A program made the position numbers and the translations under genes. From Phycomyces nitens (taxonomy: Eukaryota > Mucoromycota > Mucoromycetes > Mucorales > Phycomycetaceae): a DNA stretch of 64,000 nucleotides. Below, piece after piece: positions 25,360-35,736 of the stretch. Position 1 is the first letter of the stretch. The number at the start of each line of letters is the position of its first letter. The DNA lies in the NCBI GenBank assembly GCA_022702545.1, contig JAHRBC010000007.1, positions 3,038,001 through 3,102,000 of the forward strand, written 5' to 3'. Below the pieces are notes generated by a model. The model searched no databases, was not told where the DNA came from, and was given only the letters and a program-made list of their open reading frames with translations.

Positions 25360-26277
25360 GAATATGAGAGATTGTATTTATATGGGTTGAGAAGATAAGG
25401 GTTTGGGAGTGAGGTTGAGTAAAAATGAAATATTTTGTTGATTGATTGAAGAGAAGGGGTAGAAGGATGAGAGTGAGTTTTATTGAATTTGAGTGGATTA
25501 GTTTGATGCTGTTGAGATAAGTATGTAATATATTGTATGATATATATTGTATGATTGTATTTTGTGAGTAAGGATTGAAAATTGAGGTTAGATAGGGGGT
25601 ATGATAAGAATTGGGGGATTTAAGGATTTGTGGAGAAAGTATAGTTTGTATAAAGTGAAAAAGAGTTGTTGAAGTGGGATATGTGGATTTTAAATGATTA
25701 TTATATGTGTGTTTGTGGTTGAGAGCGGTTGAGAGGGGAGAATTGATTGAATTGATTGAATTGATTGAATTGATTGAATTGATGAAATTGAAGGAGATTG
25801 TGGATGTAATGATCGAGTATGGATAAGATGGGATGGATTTATGGAGTTTTTTGAAATATGGGATTATTGAGCGAACAAGTGTTTAGACTTGATTGGGTTA
25901 GTATTGAGTGTATTGAATAAATGATTTAATAGAGGATGGATTAGTAGAAAAAGGGTTGAAAGACTAATGAAAAGGTTTAAAGATGGATATGATGGATCGG
26001 GATTTTGGGTGGGATTTTTTGCAGTGAATATTTTTTAGCTGGTTAAATTGATCGAATGTGTCAAGGGGACTGAGAGAGTATATTATTCTTATTTTTTGAT
26101 ATTACTAAATTATGTGGATTGCGGTCAAATCAACAGAGATCAGATACAAGCTTGGTAATGGATTCTATGGTGGGCGGTGTAATATAGACTAATATTGATT
26201 GTATATTGATTATAAGGAGCGATTTGTATGTAACTAAATGATCACAGCTAATATACGGAATTGTTTTCGGGTGCAAG
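25360..26277. repeat. Array unit 4, truncated
   Basis: Only the first ~918 bp of the unit, covering the cytosine-depleted block and the next ~270 bp. Identity stops at GGGTGCAAG; beyond it the sequence is only weakly alike for ~15 bp, then becomes the dispersed repeat and Tc1-like end. Confidence 0.9.
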
Positions 26278-26325
26278 CAATTCAATGGATCCAAATCAAT
26301 ATATAGAATTTGAGGTATTTGGAGT

Positions 26326-26425
26326 TGTTAGTATATTGTGGGAAAAGAAGAATACTGTGAGAGTGGTATTTATTGAAGAAAGAATATTATGATTGTTTAT
26401 ATACTATTATTCAAATGCTCTTGTA
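26326..26425 (+). repeat. Dispersed repeat, copy B
   Basis: Partner of the repeat at 5930-6038. It starts TTGTTAGTATATTG and keeps the GAATACTGTGAGAG and TTTATTGAAGAA cores. It lies immediately right of the end of the tandem array and is followed about 20 bp later by a Tc1-like end. Confidence 0.5.
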
Positions 26426-26446
26426 GTTAAACTGCCGGGTTATAGA

Positions 26447-26698
26447 ACCTGTACTTCACTCAACTGTGGTGTATATACTATAAAGGCGTGGACAAAAGTC
26501 ATTTCAAAGTTTTCTTTCAGCACTCTTACACGTGTTGTAATAATTATCGAAACAAAGAGCCGATTTAATGGCCATCAACCAATTCATCAAAGCCAACAAT
26601 ACAGCGAAAATTATTTGGTGAGCAATAAGCAGATTAGTTTTGTAATACTAGTTAGGATGGCGAGGTCTTTTTATTGGCCACTTCTTCATTTTGTATGA
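26447..26698 (+). mobile_element. Possible Tc1-like element end (decayed)
   Basis: TACTTCACTCAACTGTGGTG at 26450 matches the block next to the Tc1-like relic at 6175 (TATTTCACTCAGCTGTGGTG). It continues TATATACTATAAAGGCGTGG, then about 90 bp later an ATG frame at 26566 reads MAINQFIKANNTAKIIW before a stop, resembling a transposase N terminus. No catalytic domain follows before the F-box gene. This may be a deleted or MITE-like derivative. Confidence 0.4.
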
Positions 26699-26699
26699 T

Positions 26700-27032
26700 C
26701 TCCGCCTGTTTTAATCCTTTTATACTATGACATTAGTGAATTTTGAGATTCTCATTTTGGAAAATGGTTACTACATTTAGTACTTTAGAAACCATAATAA
26801 GCAAGTCAATTACCAAATTACTCGATAGATTTGTACCTTCCTTTTTCGCCGACTGACGGAGACGTGGTGAAGAGCACCATAATTTACTGCGGTTTGTACT
26901 TTATGGTTACTCTAGAATTAAATGGGTAAATGTATTTAACCTTTAATTTTCTGATCTGTATCTTGACCGCAGCAGCCTCTTTATTCTCTTTATACATCTT
27001 GTACAAACTTTTTTCTCTTGCTTTATACCACG
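26700..27032. promoter_or_regulatory. Upstream region of the F-box gene
   Basis: AT-rich sequence with a pyrimidine-rich tract (TTTTTTCTCTTGCTTTATACC) ending two bases before the start codon. A TTTATACA element lies near 26990. No other gene is seen. Confidence 0.35.
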
Positions 27033-28856
27033 ATGGCTTCAGAGCTACCCTTTGAGATCCTTTTACAAATTGCAAGTTTTGTAACCGCAAGCGACAAACC
27101 GGCCTGCTCTCTTGCGTGTAATAATTGGAAGACAGCATTTCAAGAATCGCTTTGGGAGAATATAACATTCAGTAACATGAAAACACTTGAGCAGATATGT
27201 GATATTGTGGAATATCCGACAGAGCAGACCTTACACCACCGCCAAATGGTCCACAGTCTAAACTTTGAAGGATATTGTTCCTTGACTCACTGGCAAAGTA
27301 ATCGTGCTTTTCAAATGTTTATGTTCCTAAGGCATCTCAATATTGAAAGCATGAATTTGGACGAAGTCGATTTAAAAAGAACAAGAGTTGGCCCTGAGTG
27401 GACATCTGTTACCAGTCTGAAACTAAAAACCCGCCACACACGACATGCAATAATTTCCAAGTACATTATCGAAATGGTTACAAAGATTCCAAACCTGCAA
27501 AAGCTAGATGTTTGTACGGATAATATGTTCAATCCAATCGAGTTCAGTCTAAAAGATCTTAATCGACTACACAAAGCATTACCGTATTTAACATCTTTGA
27601 AAACTCGTTGGATTCTCAGTGATGTACACCCATATGCAATACCCACGATTCCAAACACTATCCCAGCATTATATATAACAACTCTTGATCTCGACATCGT
27701 AAACTGGGAACACATTTGGCTATATTATTTCTGCTACAAGTATCCGAACCTACGAACTTTGATATGGAAGACCTCGTGTGTAAGAAATGGGTGGATTGTT
27801 AGGGCCCATGATCCCGTTAAAATGGCGCTTCTCCATTCGATCGAAAATATCTTTCCACACCTGGAAACCGTCGATTTTTACGCTGAAGATCTTAGTGAAT
27901 GGACGCATGCTATTTTTTGGGAGCTCCTTTGCATGAAAAATGTACCCATTAAGAATTTAAAGTATACGATCAATGAGTGTCCCGTTGAATCAATTTATAT
28001 ACACACGACTATCCGGCGATTCCTCCAATCACTTTCCAGATCTCTCCAGACATTTTCTGTTAATGGATGTATAGACTTTTGCATTGAGGACACAATAATG
28101 CTGGAGTTCTCGTATTGTCCGAAGCTGGTGGATATTGAGCTCACGAACTGCGGAATATCTGTTGCACTTGATATTATGCTGGATAATTGCATCGCCCTAA
28201 GACGATTTAAACTCTCTGGTGGACAGCTGTGTATTTTTTCAGATAAATCCAAAGAGCCAGAACGACATGGACTACATACTCTGGAGCTAAACGAAACTGT
28301 TGTGAAAGCTTCTGTGGTTGACTACATATCATCGAGGTGCCAAGAATTGAAGTGTATGAAGCTGATCGAATCACAAATATACGGATCAATTTCTGTTGGT
28401 AACAAAAGTATGTCTATCGACATGTCATACACTCACTTTAAAGACCTGTACATCAACGCTGTTCAGTTCTATTCATTCAATGAACAAACCAACGAAAACG
28501 TTCCTATAAATGTGCTATCACTCTCTCGATTAAACGGTTCTCAGGAAGCAAGTAAAAATGACGGAAATATAAACGCAAAATCCAGTGTGGACCATGTAGA
28601 CTGGTATCATTTTTTCTATAATCTTGAATTCGCATTTGATTACGGACCAAGGGTCAGGAAACTCTCAGAAGAAGAAGTGTGCAAGGTTATCAAGTATTTA
28701 CAGACTTCAGAATCCAAGGAGAACACCGGCGATTCAGAGATTGAAAGGTCTATCGAGGATGAGGTCTCCAAAAACGATTGGGAATATGACCTTTCCAGAG
28801 GCTATGTCAATTTTTTGTGTGGAAGTTTACCAAAATACCGCACCCCTTTAGTCTAA
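27033..28856 (+). CDS. F-box protein
   Basis: Single-exon gene of 607 residues. The ATG at 27033 (MASELPFEILLQIASF) is chosen over the in-frame ATG at 27018 because the F-box fold starts here. The N-terminal F-box is clear: LPFEILLQIASFV, then ACSLACNNWKTAFQESLWENI. F-box proteins use this segment to bind Skp1 in SCF ubiquitin ligases. The rest (about residues 60-500) has leucine-spaced segments such as LTSLKTRW, LETVDFYAEDL, LVDIELTNCGI and LRRFKLSGGQL, consistent with degenerate leucine-rich repeats for substrate binding. The C terminus is acidic and charged. The substrate is unknown. The gene lies between the transposon-rich left arm and the hemW-like gene. Such F-box/LRR genes form large families in Mucoromycota. 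Confidence 0.85.
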   Translation: MASELPFEILLQIASFVTASDKPACSLACNNWKTAFQESLWENITFSNMKTLEQICDIVEYPTEQTLHHRQMVHSLNFEGYCSLTHWQSNRAFQMFMFLRHLNIESMNLDEVDLKRTRVGPEWTSVTSLKLKTRHTRHAIISKYIIEMVTKIPNLQKLDVCTDNMFNPIEFSLKDLNRLHKALPYLTSLKTRWILSDVHPYAIPTIPNTIPALYITTLDLDIVNWEHIWLYYFCYKYPNLRTLIWKTSCVRNGWIVRAHDPVKMALLHSIENIFPHLETVDFYAEDLSEWTHAIFWELLCMKNVPIKNLKYTINECPVESIYIHTTIRRFLQSLSRSLQTFSVNGCIDFCIEDTIMLEFSYCPKLVDIELTNCGISVALDIMLDNCIALRRFKLSGGQLCIFSDKSKEPERHGLHTLELNETVVKASVVDYISSRCQELKCMKLIESQIYGSISVGNKSMSIDMSYTHFKDLYINAVQFYSFNEQTNENVPINVLSLSRLNGSQEASKNDGNINAKSSVDHVDWYHFFYNLEFAFDYGPRVRKLSEEEVCKVIKYLQTSESKENTGDSEIERSIEDEVSKNDWEYDLSRGYVNFLCGSLPKYRTPLV

Positions 28857-30545
28857 ATTTAATATATTCCCATTAAAAGCTGTATGATAGTTTGATTTAT
28901 ATTATTATTGATTGACAATAACTACCTTTTATCAGAAAAACTTGGATGACTTTATAATGAAATATTAAGTTATATTTCCAAAAGACAAGTATATAAGGAA
29001 TCACTAGAAACGTAAATAATTTACGAGGGGATCCAAAAAGATGAACAAAACAGGTTTTGGACATTTAAACAAGATAATTGGTAATTTGGCTTGTAGAACA
29101 AACTACATGAATGTTTCTAGTGTTTCATAAACAATTATTATATCCAGTTTAGCTCCGGATACCATAAATAACAGGCTTTATGAAACTGGAGGAATTGAAC
29201 CAATCTTAAAATGTAAAACAAATTCATTAATTCTAGTTAATATTCTCGTCAAGAGCTGTTCTCTCACTCTTGGCTTAGAAAATGTAAATGAACCTTTTTG
29301 TGATATCCAAAAATAATGGATATGTTGCAGTGGTATTTATTATCGTATCAGAAATAACACTGGATTCACTCTGAAGAAAAGGATGTCGAGGAGAAACAAA
29401 GCAGTACAAAGTCAAATGAATTTGGAAGAAAGTTTGTGAAAGATCTTTTAAAACTAGTTTTGTCCTACAGAATCAACTGCATCTTCATTGGCAAATTAAA
29501 TTGTAATGCTAAATCCACTTTTTACGTTCATAATCTCGATTATTAAATATAACTAAAGGAAGCTTTGTCAATCTCAAATATTTAACGAAAGAGAATCTAG
29601 GGTTGGACAGCGATACCTTTTAAGAGTAAACGGGAAAACGCAGGAAGAAAATTACCAAAGAATATTGTAAAGGTTGGATTAATCGTAGAATTGGTCTCTT
29701 CAAGTATTGTCAAGATTGTAAAGAAATTGATAAAGTACTAGGCAAAAGTTAAAATTGCAGCTTTGAATTAAAATTTTAGAATTTCTTCATACAACTTTGA
29801 AGACTTTCTATATTATTTGCTTGGTACTATTCTATCTATCTAATTTATAAGCAGACTTTCTAAAGCTTTATCTCTGGAAAGGTCCTTAACATTTGAAGAT
29901 ATGTAAATGCTGAATCTGACTCTTATAGCACTGTATATACACCTAAAGAAAACATATTTTTCGGCAAGCCTTGTAATTGTAAATATTCCTCGTATCCGCA
30001 ACCAAAACATCCAAAATAGCTAATATATTTGTAATATATAAAGCGCTTAAACATTTGTCCTTGAAGCCTGAACAAAGATACCCGGTCGTATTTCTTTTTA
30101 TATATATAAAGCGAATACCAATTCATTTGTTCATAAAACTGATTTCTATTATTCATCGCATTGCCTTGTATAATTATCCTAATATAAATGTTTTCTATTA
30201 GACATCTTTAAATATCTCTTTTGGATCCTGAAAATCATTTGAATTTGTCACAGATCGTCTGATGCATACTCTTGTTACAAAATCGTGTATACTACTTTTT
30301 CTCTCAAACCTAGAGAGGGCTTCCTCTCAAGTTTATTGTACAAGAGACAGATGACTTGTAAGAATGAGACATGTCGATTTTAAATGTGGCAAATGATTGT
30401 TTATTTGGAGCAATGAAAAGCGATGCATAAATAACATTACTTGGACTGTTTATTTTTGTTTGGCGGTGCCTACATTACAAAGGTTTTTTTAAATGACTAT
30501 ATATGACCCACAGGTACTACTTTATTATTTAAAGCTGTCATTATT
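28857..30545. other. Intergenic region, possibly with old repeat fragments
   Basis: 1.7 kb of AT-rich sequence. A stretch around 29130-29230 (ISSLAPDTINNRLYETGGIEP in one frame) is faintly reminiscent of a transposase helix-turn-helix, but no catalytic motif follows, so it is not called. The last ~70 bp are presumably the promoter and 5' leader of the hemW-like gene. Confidence 0.4.
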
Positions 30546-32949
30546 ATGCGTTCATGGATTAAACCCCATGTTCCTTTTTTTGGACCAAAGGCTCAATGTG
30601 AGAATTAAAGGGCAAGATTATGATGTTTCCTAAACAAATTACATTTCCACAGCATTCTCCACAGTGAATAAAGTCCCTACCAAAACACCATTCTCAATCT
30701 ACATTCATTGGCCCTTTTGTGAGAGGTAGATCCATCACTTGATTCAATAATTGGATATTTAATGTATTAATCTCATTGATGCTGAGGACCGATTAGTAAA
30801 TGTACCTATTGTAACTTTAACAAGTATGTCAATCCTCGAGATCCTCCTCATGATCGTCTTGTCAAGGCCATGACACGCGAGCTTGATTTTTACTTGACAG
30901 ATCCTCGGTTTGATTTGAAGAGCAAGAAATTAAATTCAGTGTATTTTGGGGGTGGAACACCAAGTAAATATGCGTGTATATATATATAAAAAAAGCTGTA
31001 CTAACTATCGATGTCTGCTTTACTGCAATTGATTGAACAATAGGTCTAGCTTTGGTTTGTAGTGCAACTGTCCAAGAGCCACTTTAAAGATTTACATGTG
31101 CTTTTTATAACGGTAGCCTTCAACTCTGGCCAGTCTTTTGGATAGAATCGATCATCATGTAGGTCTATCAAAGGACGTGGAAGTTACAATGGAGGCAAGT
31201 CTACATAAAAGGTACCAAGAGTGTTTATAATAAATGTATTATATGAAACCAACTTTGGGGAATATAGGCCAATCCAACTGTAAATATCCGGTTTGTTTAA
31301 TACATAGTCCAAATAAATATTAAAATGTGTATGTATGTATATATGTGTGTGTGTGTTTAGTCTATTGAATCAGCAAAACTACAAGATTTTGAGAAAGCAG
31401 GTGTAAATAGACTTTCACTTGGAATCCAATCTTTTAATGACAAGGATCTCAAGATTATGGGTAAATTCCCATTACATCACTCTTTTTCTTTATACCTAAC
31501 AGATGTATATGTATAGGTCGGGATCATTCTGGATCTGATGCTATACGTGCGATTACAAAAGCCAAAAAAGTGTTTCATAAAGAACGTTTGACTTTTGATC
31601 TTATATTTGCTAGACCAGGACAGACAATAGAGGCATGGGATGAAGAATTAAAAGTAAGTAGAGATCAATAAGCGTCATAAAGATATTGGCAGTCTATTAA
31701 GTATTTTGGTAAATGTAACCTTTTAGCAAGCTTTGGAATTAGCTGGAGACCACATGTCTATTTATCAATTGACCATGGAGCGCAGTACTCCGTAAGAGCA
31801 GCTATCAAAGTAAAAACACCAGTTACAATCTCTTTGCTAAAGCATACCGAATTTTTGTTACATGATTCAAGATTGCACAAGGCATCCATGAGAGGAGAGA
31901 TAGCACCATTACCAACCCCAGACGAAGCAGCAGATATGTATGAGCAAACTTTAGAGGCAAGATATGTTTACACAAAGGCTCTGACAAGCATTTAATAACC
32001 CTATCTCAACTATGGATATTTATCTTTATAGAGGATTGGTGAATATGGATTCTCTCATTATGAAGTATCCAATTATTGTAAAGATCAGTCGGCCATCAGT
32101 CGACACAACTTTTCGTATTGGCAAGGAATGGACTATCTTGGTGAGTATCTTGGAAACAAACAAGTGATGTACCTGATCATATCAATATTCATCTGCTATA
32201 TAATTTCATAACATATTTATAGGCATTGGCCCTGGTGCACATGGAAGACTAACTCGTATTGAAGATGGTGTTCGAGTGCGAACATTTGGAGCAAGTTATC
32301 AGAGATTGAATAATCTATTCAAATCCAAACAGATATTTACGTGTGTCTTTTAGGAATTCCACCCAAACAAGTATATGGACCTATGCGAGTCTGAAGGAGA
32401 GGGGTGAGTTTATTTGCCTAGATAAAAGTACAAAAATATAGTCTTAGACAATTTCATTCTTTTTAATCGAGTATAACCCTAGGATTCGTAAAATGGTGCC
32501 AATATCAACCCGAGAAACAATAGAGGTAAAATCATTTTATATATATTTGAGTACTGATACTATCTCTTGAACTATAGGAACTTGTTGTATTTGGAATGCG
32601 TACACGAATGGGTGTTCCAAGGGCAAGATTTGAAGCAATGACAGGATTATCGCTTGATAGTGTAAGTAATCTTGACTGTATTCATATTTTGATTTTAAAT
32701 TAATGATTGTTATTTTTTTATAAAAAAAAATCTTAGATCCTTGACAAGAATATGCTTCAAGTTTATATTAAAGCAGGGTTTTTAATGGATGAGCCTGGTG
32801 TGGTAGACGGGGATATGAATAAATATGTCCCAAGAGAACTCTTGAGTGAGTGGAACTTGCACGGTGGAATTAGACCAACAGAAGAAGGACTTGAAAGGAT
32901 GGATTCTATTGTACCTCATATTATGAATATTCCTGATTCATTAGTATAA
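30546..32949 (+). CDS. HemW/RSAD1-like radical SAM protein (16 exons)
   Basis: Model join(30546..30597, 30653..30725, 30797..30963, 31044..31054, 31117..31194, 31268..31279, 31361..31460, 31517..31653, 31727..31791, 31872..31956, 32032..32140, 32223..32290, 32354..32403, 32483..32525, 32578..32661, 32737..32949), 448 residues, in phase throughout. The radical SAM cluster motif CxxxCxYC falls at C40, C44 and C47 (HWPFCESKCTYCNF) and is only complete after splicing. GGGTPS, MEANPTSIESAKL, GVNRLSLGIQSF, FDLIFARPGQT, HYEVSNY, YWQGMDYLGIGPGAHG and MRTRMG follow in HemW order. HemW proteins resemble coproporphyrinogen dehydrogenase but act as heme chaperones; eukaryotic RSAD1 is mitochondrial. The first 38 residues are basic without acidic residues, fitting a targeting peptide. 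Two exons are only 11 and 12 nt and up to three introns use GC donors. Confidence 0.88.
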
Positions 32950-33441
32950 CCTGTATATGCTTTTAAACAATATGTAATATTAAATATACGAGTTGAATTG
33001 GCCTTGAGTGCATACTATCATTCAATCTATTCAAGATGTTCTCAATTGAACTCAAGTCAGGATCTTTTGGTTGTCAGTCAAGATCATATTCAAGTCTGTC
33101 TTTCTTTTTGACATTGTTCATTTGGAATCAAAAGCTAGCAATATTATTGTGTGGAATATCATAAAGTTCTCTGATTTTTAGAGCATGACTCTTTTTTACG
33201 GCCCATTAAATATATAATGTCTTGCTGAAGCTGAAAACCAGAAGAAGAAGAAAAATACCTTGCTCTTTATTTGTAATGACCATTTATAATTTTCCTCCTA
33301 CCTGGATTCAACTTTGGTTTCTCATTAGCTCTCTGATTGTTCTTTGGGTAAATTGAATAGAAATTATACAAAGTCCAAGTGAATGAGTCCATGGCAATTA
33401 ATAAATCAGTAAACAATTATTCTAATTCGATTACTCATTAG
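32950..33441. other. Intergenic region between hemW-like and EXPERA genes
   Basis: Contains the hemW-like 3' end, a Tc1-like fragment (listed separately) and the unresolved 5' end of the EXPERA gene. Nothing else is recognised. Confidence 0.4.
33035..33095 (-). pseudogene. Small Tc1/mariner-like transposase fragment
   Basis: On the minus strand, one frame reads DL-D-stop-QPKDPDLSSIENI, matching the D-W-PxxSPDLNPIEN block around the third catalytic position of Tc1 transposases. The surrounding 200 bp are too decayed to extend the match with confidence. It is a fourth Tc1-like trace in the window. Confidence 0.5.
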
Positions 33442-34171
33442 GATGCTGGCTATTGCTTGACAAGGTAAATCACGATTGTACCAGCAATTTTACCATCCTA
33501 GAGTGTAATCCCATTGACCATTTTAAACAGACCCCACAGTATGGAGGGTGGCAAGTGGAGTCTTTTCTGGAAACCATACGGCTTATACGGCAAGGTATAA
33601 AGATGATTTACAGGATACATCCCCTTTACTATATGTCTGTGGTTCTAATACGTCACACGAGATTGATCATCTATATGGGATAGAAGCCTGGGATAGTAAT
33701 GATGGCTTCACTGGTGCCCAAGGTAAGCTCTTAGAGCAAAGTAAGCTCAATTGGAACCTTTTTGCTAATAAATATTGTAATAGCATTTATGAACCTGGTC
33801 GAGACATCATTAAACTTGCTTTACCTCTGGAAATTAAAAGCAATGCGAGAAACCACCACTATTACCATCGGGCAAGCCAATCTGATTGGATTCTCAGCAG
33901 CCCTATTGACACTAGCAAAGACAGTGCTGTATTGGCTTGTCGAGGCTTTCTCGGGAATGTCTCACACAGGTCACAATACTCTTTCTCAATTTATCCTGTT
34001 GTGGGTGGTAAGGCGTAAAATAAGCTTAATGTTTAAAAAAAACTCGAATTCATGTGTGCAATGGCTCAATAGATTCCAAACGGCCTGTGGATTGTTTTCC
34101 CTGCACTAATTGTCAGAAACTTGGGAAAGGACATCTTTAAGCGCTTAGCTTCTGATGAAAAGTATGATTAG
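33442..34171 (+). CDS. EXPERA-domain membrane protein (emopamil-binding-protein-like), 5' end unresolved
   Basis: Model join(33442..33464, 33502..33594, 33662..33722, 33784..34007, 34073..34171), in phase. Spliced landmarks are NRPHSM, WSLFWKPYGLYGKID, LYGIEAW, NDGFTGAQAFMNLVE, a hydrophobic stretch (IGFSAALLTLAKTVLYWLV) and IPNGLWIVFPALIV near the C terminus, then RNLGKDIFKRLASDEKYD. The NGLWIV-P motif and the D-G-F-T-x-AQ motif are typical of the EXPERA family, whose members include sterol delta8-delta7 isomerase (EBP), TM6SF2 and MAC30/TMEM97. Several transmembrane helices are expected and the ER is the likely location. I cannot say whether this one is an isomerase. The start codon was not found: exon 1 must lie upstream, or begin near 33443. 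Confidence 0.75.
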
Positions 34172-34835
34172 GGTTTACGCTGAGCAAATGCACCTTAAAT
34201 ATGATATACCTCTAGTATTCAGCACAAATACATTCAATTGATGGCCATAAATAAATGACATTAAATCCAATTACATTTGACTCAAAGTGCCAATATTAAT
34301 TATCAAGAGCCTTGTTGTAGGTTGTACAGCTTACTTTTAGAAAGGTGCCAATAAAAGACGTACTGTAATGACTAATTTGTATTAAAAAAATGAAGAGTTG
34401 ACATTTCCCATTTAAACGCTGTTTGATAAAATACTGCTTACATACACAAAAGAGCACTTTTATCGTCCAAGTCCTCGAGGATCATACAGCTGAACATTAT
34501 GATACAAAAACGAGAAAAACAAGCTTGTACTCATGCCATTTCAGTTACACTAAAAGGAGTAACTATACAATATGGTGATGATTTAGGAGTAAACTAGGTT
34601 CAGAATGCTGTGACGTCTACGCACTCAGAGAGGAGACCGTTCATCAGAACCATTTCGATAGGAGCAGATCATGGCTTTCATCAAAAGTTTTGTGGATCAG
34701 GATTTGATGTGTATTTTCCGATAGACATGGACGATGAGGCCCGATTACCCCTTTGCCTTTGGCAGTATATGGAAACCTGGCAAGGAATAAGCGTGTTGAG
34801 CTGATACTGTGCCTCAGGTCTATGGCTCAAGCTGG
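34172..34835. other. Intergenic region
   Basis: AT-rich sequence. A TGACGTCT element at 34610-34617 resembles a CRE/ATF half palindrome. A short open frame at 34610-34804 is unrecognised and overlaps the putative promoter of the next gene, so it is not called. Confidence 0.35.
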
Positions 34836-34839
34836 TGAG

Positions 34840-34847
34840 TATATAAA
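34840..34847 (+). promoter_or_regulatory. TATA box of small protein gene
   Basis: TATATAAA, 59 bp before the ATG at 34906, followed by a C/T-rich leader. This spacing is what a fungal TATA promoter would show, and it is the main reason the ATG at 34906 is chosen over the in-frame ATG at 34753. Confidence 0.6.
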
Positions 34848-34905
34848 GACTCGACCTTTCCCTTTTTCCTTTATTACACCTGCTATTACTACACCATATC
34901 CTGCC

Positions 34906-35274
34906 ATGCAGCTCTTTTCTATCCAACAACGCTTCTTTTCAAAGTGCCAGCGTCGTCAGGCACGCGCCTCAGCCAAGCCAGAGACCAAGAATACTGAATC
35001 CAAGAGTAAAATACGCCCTAGCCATTGTACTCAGATTTTTGCTTCTGTCAAAAAAGTGCTTCAACGCAAGAATACCAAGGAACCGGTTCCTGCCTCACTT
35101 CTTTCATCTTCATCTTCGGTTTCCTATGAATCATGTGCCTCGGAGCCAACCGAGGACGACTTGACTCTTCGATCATACCGATTGTCAGCAAAGACAATGG
35201 TTTTAGATGCTATCATCTTTGATCATCCCTCAATAACTGTCTGTATTCGGCCAGCATCATACCGCTCAACTTAA
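34906..35274 (+). CDS. Hypothetical small basic protein (122 aa)
   Basis: A single open frame beginning MQLFSIQQRFFSKCQRRQ. The N-terminal 60 residues are rich in Lys, Arg and Gln. The middle has a serine run (SSSSSVSYESCASEPTEDD) and the C terminus (LRSYRLSAKTMVLDAIIFD) looks more ordered. No family is recognised. Support comes from the TATA box 59 bp upstream, a pyrimidine-rich leader and codon use that is less AT-biased than the flanks. It could be a lineage-specific gene. Location is unknown, although the basic N terminus could be a nuclear or mitochondrial signal. Confidence 0.5.
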   Translation: MQLFSIQQRFFSKCQRRQARASAKPETKNTESKSKIRPSHCTQIFASVKKVLQRKNTKEPVPASLLSSSSSVSYESCASEPTEDDLTLRSYRLSAKTMVLDAIIFDHPSITVCIRPASYRST

Positions 35275-35736
35275 AGTTGTCCTTTTAGGTTATGATCTCT
35301 TTACATGTACAAATATTAGACCCCATCCCCCACTCTAAAAATCACGCTATGTACCATGTATTTGTACCATTCAAAATTCTCATCATTATCATCATCATCA
35401 TCATTTCTTTACCCTCTAAAAATATTCATGGCATTTACGCTATAGAATTTTTGTACACAAGTATCTTGAAAGCATGCTTTTCATAGACATTTGCCAATAA
35501 AATTGATTCCATCTTTTTGTCACTTATATAGTCCATTTGATATCCATCCTGTCTAGACCAAGAAAGTCTTTGAGGCTCGATTACATTTGGCACAGCATTG
35601 TGCATGACATACTTGTAGGTAATACCCAATTTACCATCCATTTAAAGCAACAGATCATCATTCAAAATATTGGGTTCTATATACAAGCATAACTTGTAAT
35701 TGTTTTGTTTATTTACTGGATCGCATACTATATTAT
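35275..35736. other. Intergenic region with a CAT/ATC microsatellite
   Basis: 3' ends of two convergent genes. A short (ATC)n tract lies at 35381-35405. A 68-codon minus-strand frame (35435-35641, MDGKLGITYKYVMHNAVP) has fairly coding-like composition, but no homology is recognised and no splice partners are evident, so it stays uncalled. Confidence 0.4.

Larger units (their letters stand above)
9641..26277. repeat. Tandem array of a ~5.2 kb unit (3.2 copies)
   Basis: Using the marker GAATATGAGA, unit starts fall at 9651, 14883, 20121 and 25360, giving spacings of 5232, 5238 and 5239 bp. The fourth copy stops after about 918 bp at GGGTGCAAG (26277). The copies are almost identical. Differences I see are mostly homopolymer lengths, for example the A run near 13408, 18640 and 23872 and the G run near 15118. 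No rRNA, tRNA or recognisable protein domain was found in the unit. Each unit contains, in order, a cytosine-depleted block, a GC-richer block with a 91-bp direct repeat, a CACATC hexamer block, AT-rich sequence and a diverged internal duplication. Confidence 0.95.

Noticed and set aside
9641..26277. Interpretation of the array as ribosomal DNA
   Set aside because: No conserved 18S, 5.8S, 28S or 5S segments were recognised in the unit, and the GC content is too low through most of it.
29040..29750. Possible transposase helix-turn-helix fragments upstream of the hemW-like gene
   Set aside because: Only vague resemblance, with no DDE catalytic block in any frame. Noted in the intergenic entry but not called.
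35435..35641. 68-codon minus-strand frame next to the oxidoreductase gene
   Set aside because: Composition is somewhat coding-like, but no family, splice partner or promoter could be identified.
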